From: SAR116 cluster bacterium
Lineage (GTDB): Bacteria > Pseudomonadota > Alphaproteobacteria > Puniceispirillales > Puniceispirillaceae
Direction of reading: 5' to 3'
Length of the DNA stretch: 5,721 nucleotides
Assembly: GCA_002683535.1 (NCBI GenBank)
Contig: NYTO01000080.1
Span: 1-5,721 of the forward strand
Shown here: in pieces, positions 5,046 through 5,721 of the stretch
How the letters are laid out: each line of letters starts with the position of its first letter
How positions within the stretch are numbered: position 1 is the first letter of the stretch
Notes under the pieces: generated by a model
What the model was told of the DNA's origin: nothing
What the model saw: the letters and a program-made list of their open reading frames with translations, nothing else
The model's database searches: none
Program-made: the position numbers and the translations under genes

Positions 5046-5721
5046 AATTGATGAGAGCGGTGCGCTCTATGATTCCGATGAGGCCGTCGATCTGGGACAG
5101 CCGGCCGGGGATATCATTTTTCTTACTTCGGCGGATACCGAGGTAGCGCTTGTCTCGGCGGCGGCGTTGCGGCGCCACGAACAGCAACAGGAACCGCCAC
5201 TGGAATTGCGGGTGGCGAACTATCTGAGCCTGTCACATCCGTTTTCGGTTGATCAATATATCCAGAACACGATTGCCAATGCCCGGCTGGTGGTGGTGCG
5301 GTTGCTTGGCGGGCGCGGCTACTGGTCTTATGGCGTCCAGCAGCTTGCCGCCCAGGCTGGCTTGCCGGACGGGGTGCCCGTCATATTCCTGTCTGGTGAC
5401 GGCAAACCTGATCCGGAACTCGACTACCTGTCAAGTTTCAGCGCCGAATACTGTGGCGGTCTGTCGGCCTATCTTGATGCTGGCGGGCTGGACAATGCCA
5501 TGCAGTTTCTGACTGCCCTGTCCGATCTGGTGGATGGAACCGGCAAGGCCGTTCCACCGCGCCCGTTATTGCATGCCGGCATATACTGGCCCGGCCAACA
5601 GGGCGCAATCACCAGCCTTGATACGCTGAAAGAACAGTGGCGTGCCGATGCACCTGTTGCGGCGATTGTATTTTACCGGGCGCTGATGCAGGCGGGTGAT
5701 CTGGCACCGATTGATGCGCTG
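5032..5721 (+). CDS. cobN: Cobaltochelatase subunit CobN, N-terminal part
   Basis: This frame is open from ATG 5032 to the window edge without a stop, giving 230 residues; the usual CobN is about 1,200-1,300 residues, so this is only the first fifth, cut by the window. CobN is the large subunit of the ATP-dependent cobaltochelatase and, with CobS and CobT, inserts Co2+ into hydrogenobyrinic acid a,c-diamide in the cytoplasm (aerobic pathway). The identification rests on the typical N-terminus beginning MHLL, DLGQPAGDIIFLTSADTE (residues 20-37), LRVANYLSLSHPFSVDQYI (60-78), the hallmark RLLGGRGYWSYGVQQLA (91-107) and the later LLHAGIYWPGQQG (184-196). The start lies inside the last codons of cobW, in a different frame, with a 14-base overlap that suggests translational coupling; only a weak GCGGGA precedes it. 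CobN is related to magnesium chelatase ChlH/BchH, but the context favours CobN. Confidence 0.93.
   Translation, partial: MHLLKIDESGALYDSDEAVDLGQPAGDIIFLTSADTEVALVSAAALRRHEQQQEPPLELRVANYLSLSHPFSVDQYIQNTIANARLVVVRLLGGRGYWSYGVQQLAAQAGLPDGVPVIFLSGDGKPDPELDYLSSFSAEYCGGLSAYLDAGGLDNAMQFLTALSDLVDGTGKAVPPRPLLHAGIYWPGQQGAITSLDTLKEQWRADAPVAAIVFYRALMQAGDLAPIDAL

Overview
The window reads as a piece of an alphaproteobacterial chromosome. The coding DNA is GC-rich with G/C-ended codons. The last three genes belong to the aerobic (cobN-type) cobalamin pathway, and the asparaginase is of the rhizobial kind. I cannot name the genus; a marine or free-living alphaproteobacterium is a guess from overall gene style. 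All genes I can support lie on the + strand.

Layout. Positions 1-285 hold no convincing gene: an AT-rich edge (about 1-45) is followed by ordinary leader DNA. A sodium-coupled alanine/glycine-type symporter (286-1650) ends at a clear intrinsic terminator (1676-1705). A rhizobial-type L-asparaginase follows (1751-2791), with a weaker terminator right at its stop codon. Next comes a cobalamin control region: a TTGACA promoter-like element, then a well-formed cobalamin riboswitch aptamer (2901-3087), then about 115 bases of expression platform. It leads into a HupE/UreJ-family metal transporter (3203-3835), a CobW GTPase (3954-5045) and the first 230 codons of cobaltochelatase subunit CobN (5032 to the window end).

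How the genes work together. The riboswitch should lower expression when cobalamin is plentiful. Its targets form a logical cobalt line: HupE probably brings Co2+ across the inner membrane, CobW is a GTP-dependent metal-handling protein with a CxCC site and a His/Asp-rich stretch, and CobN is the large subunit of the ATP-dependent chelatase that inserts cobalt into the corrin ring. cobW and cobN overlap by 14 bases. A terminator-like hairpin with a T tract between hupE and cobW suggests that transporter and downstream enzymes may be made in unequal amounts. The symporter and asparaginase are an amino-acid uptake and catabolism pair, but a terminator separates them and they need not be co-regulated.

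No wholly new system is evident. The points most worth a second look are the riboswitch expression platform, the terminator inside the cobalt operon and the His/Asp-rich insertion in CobW.
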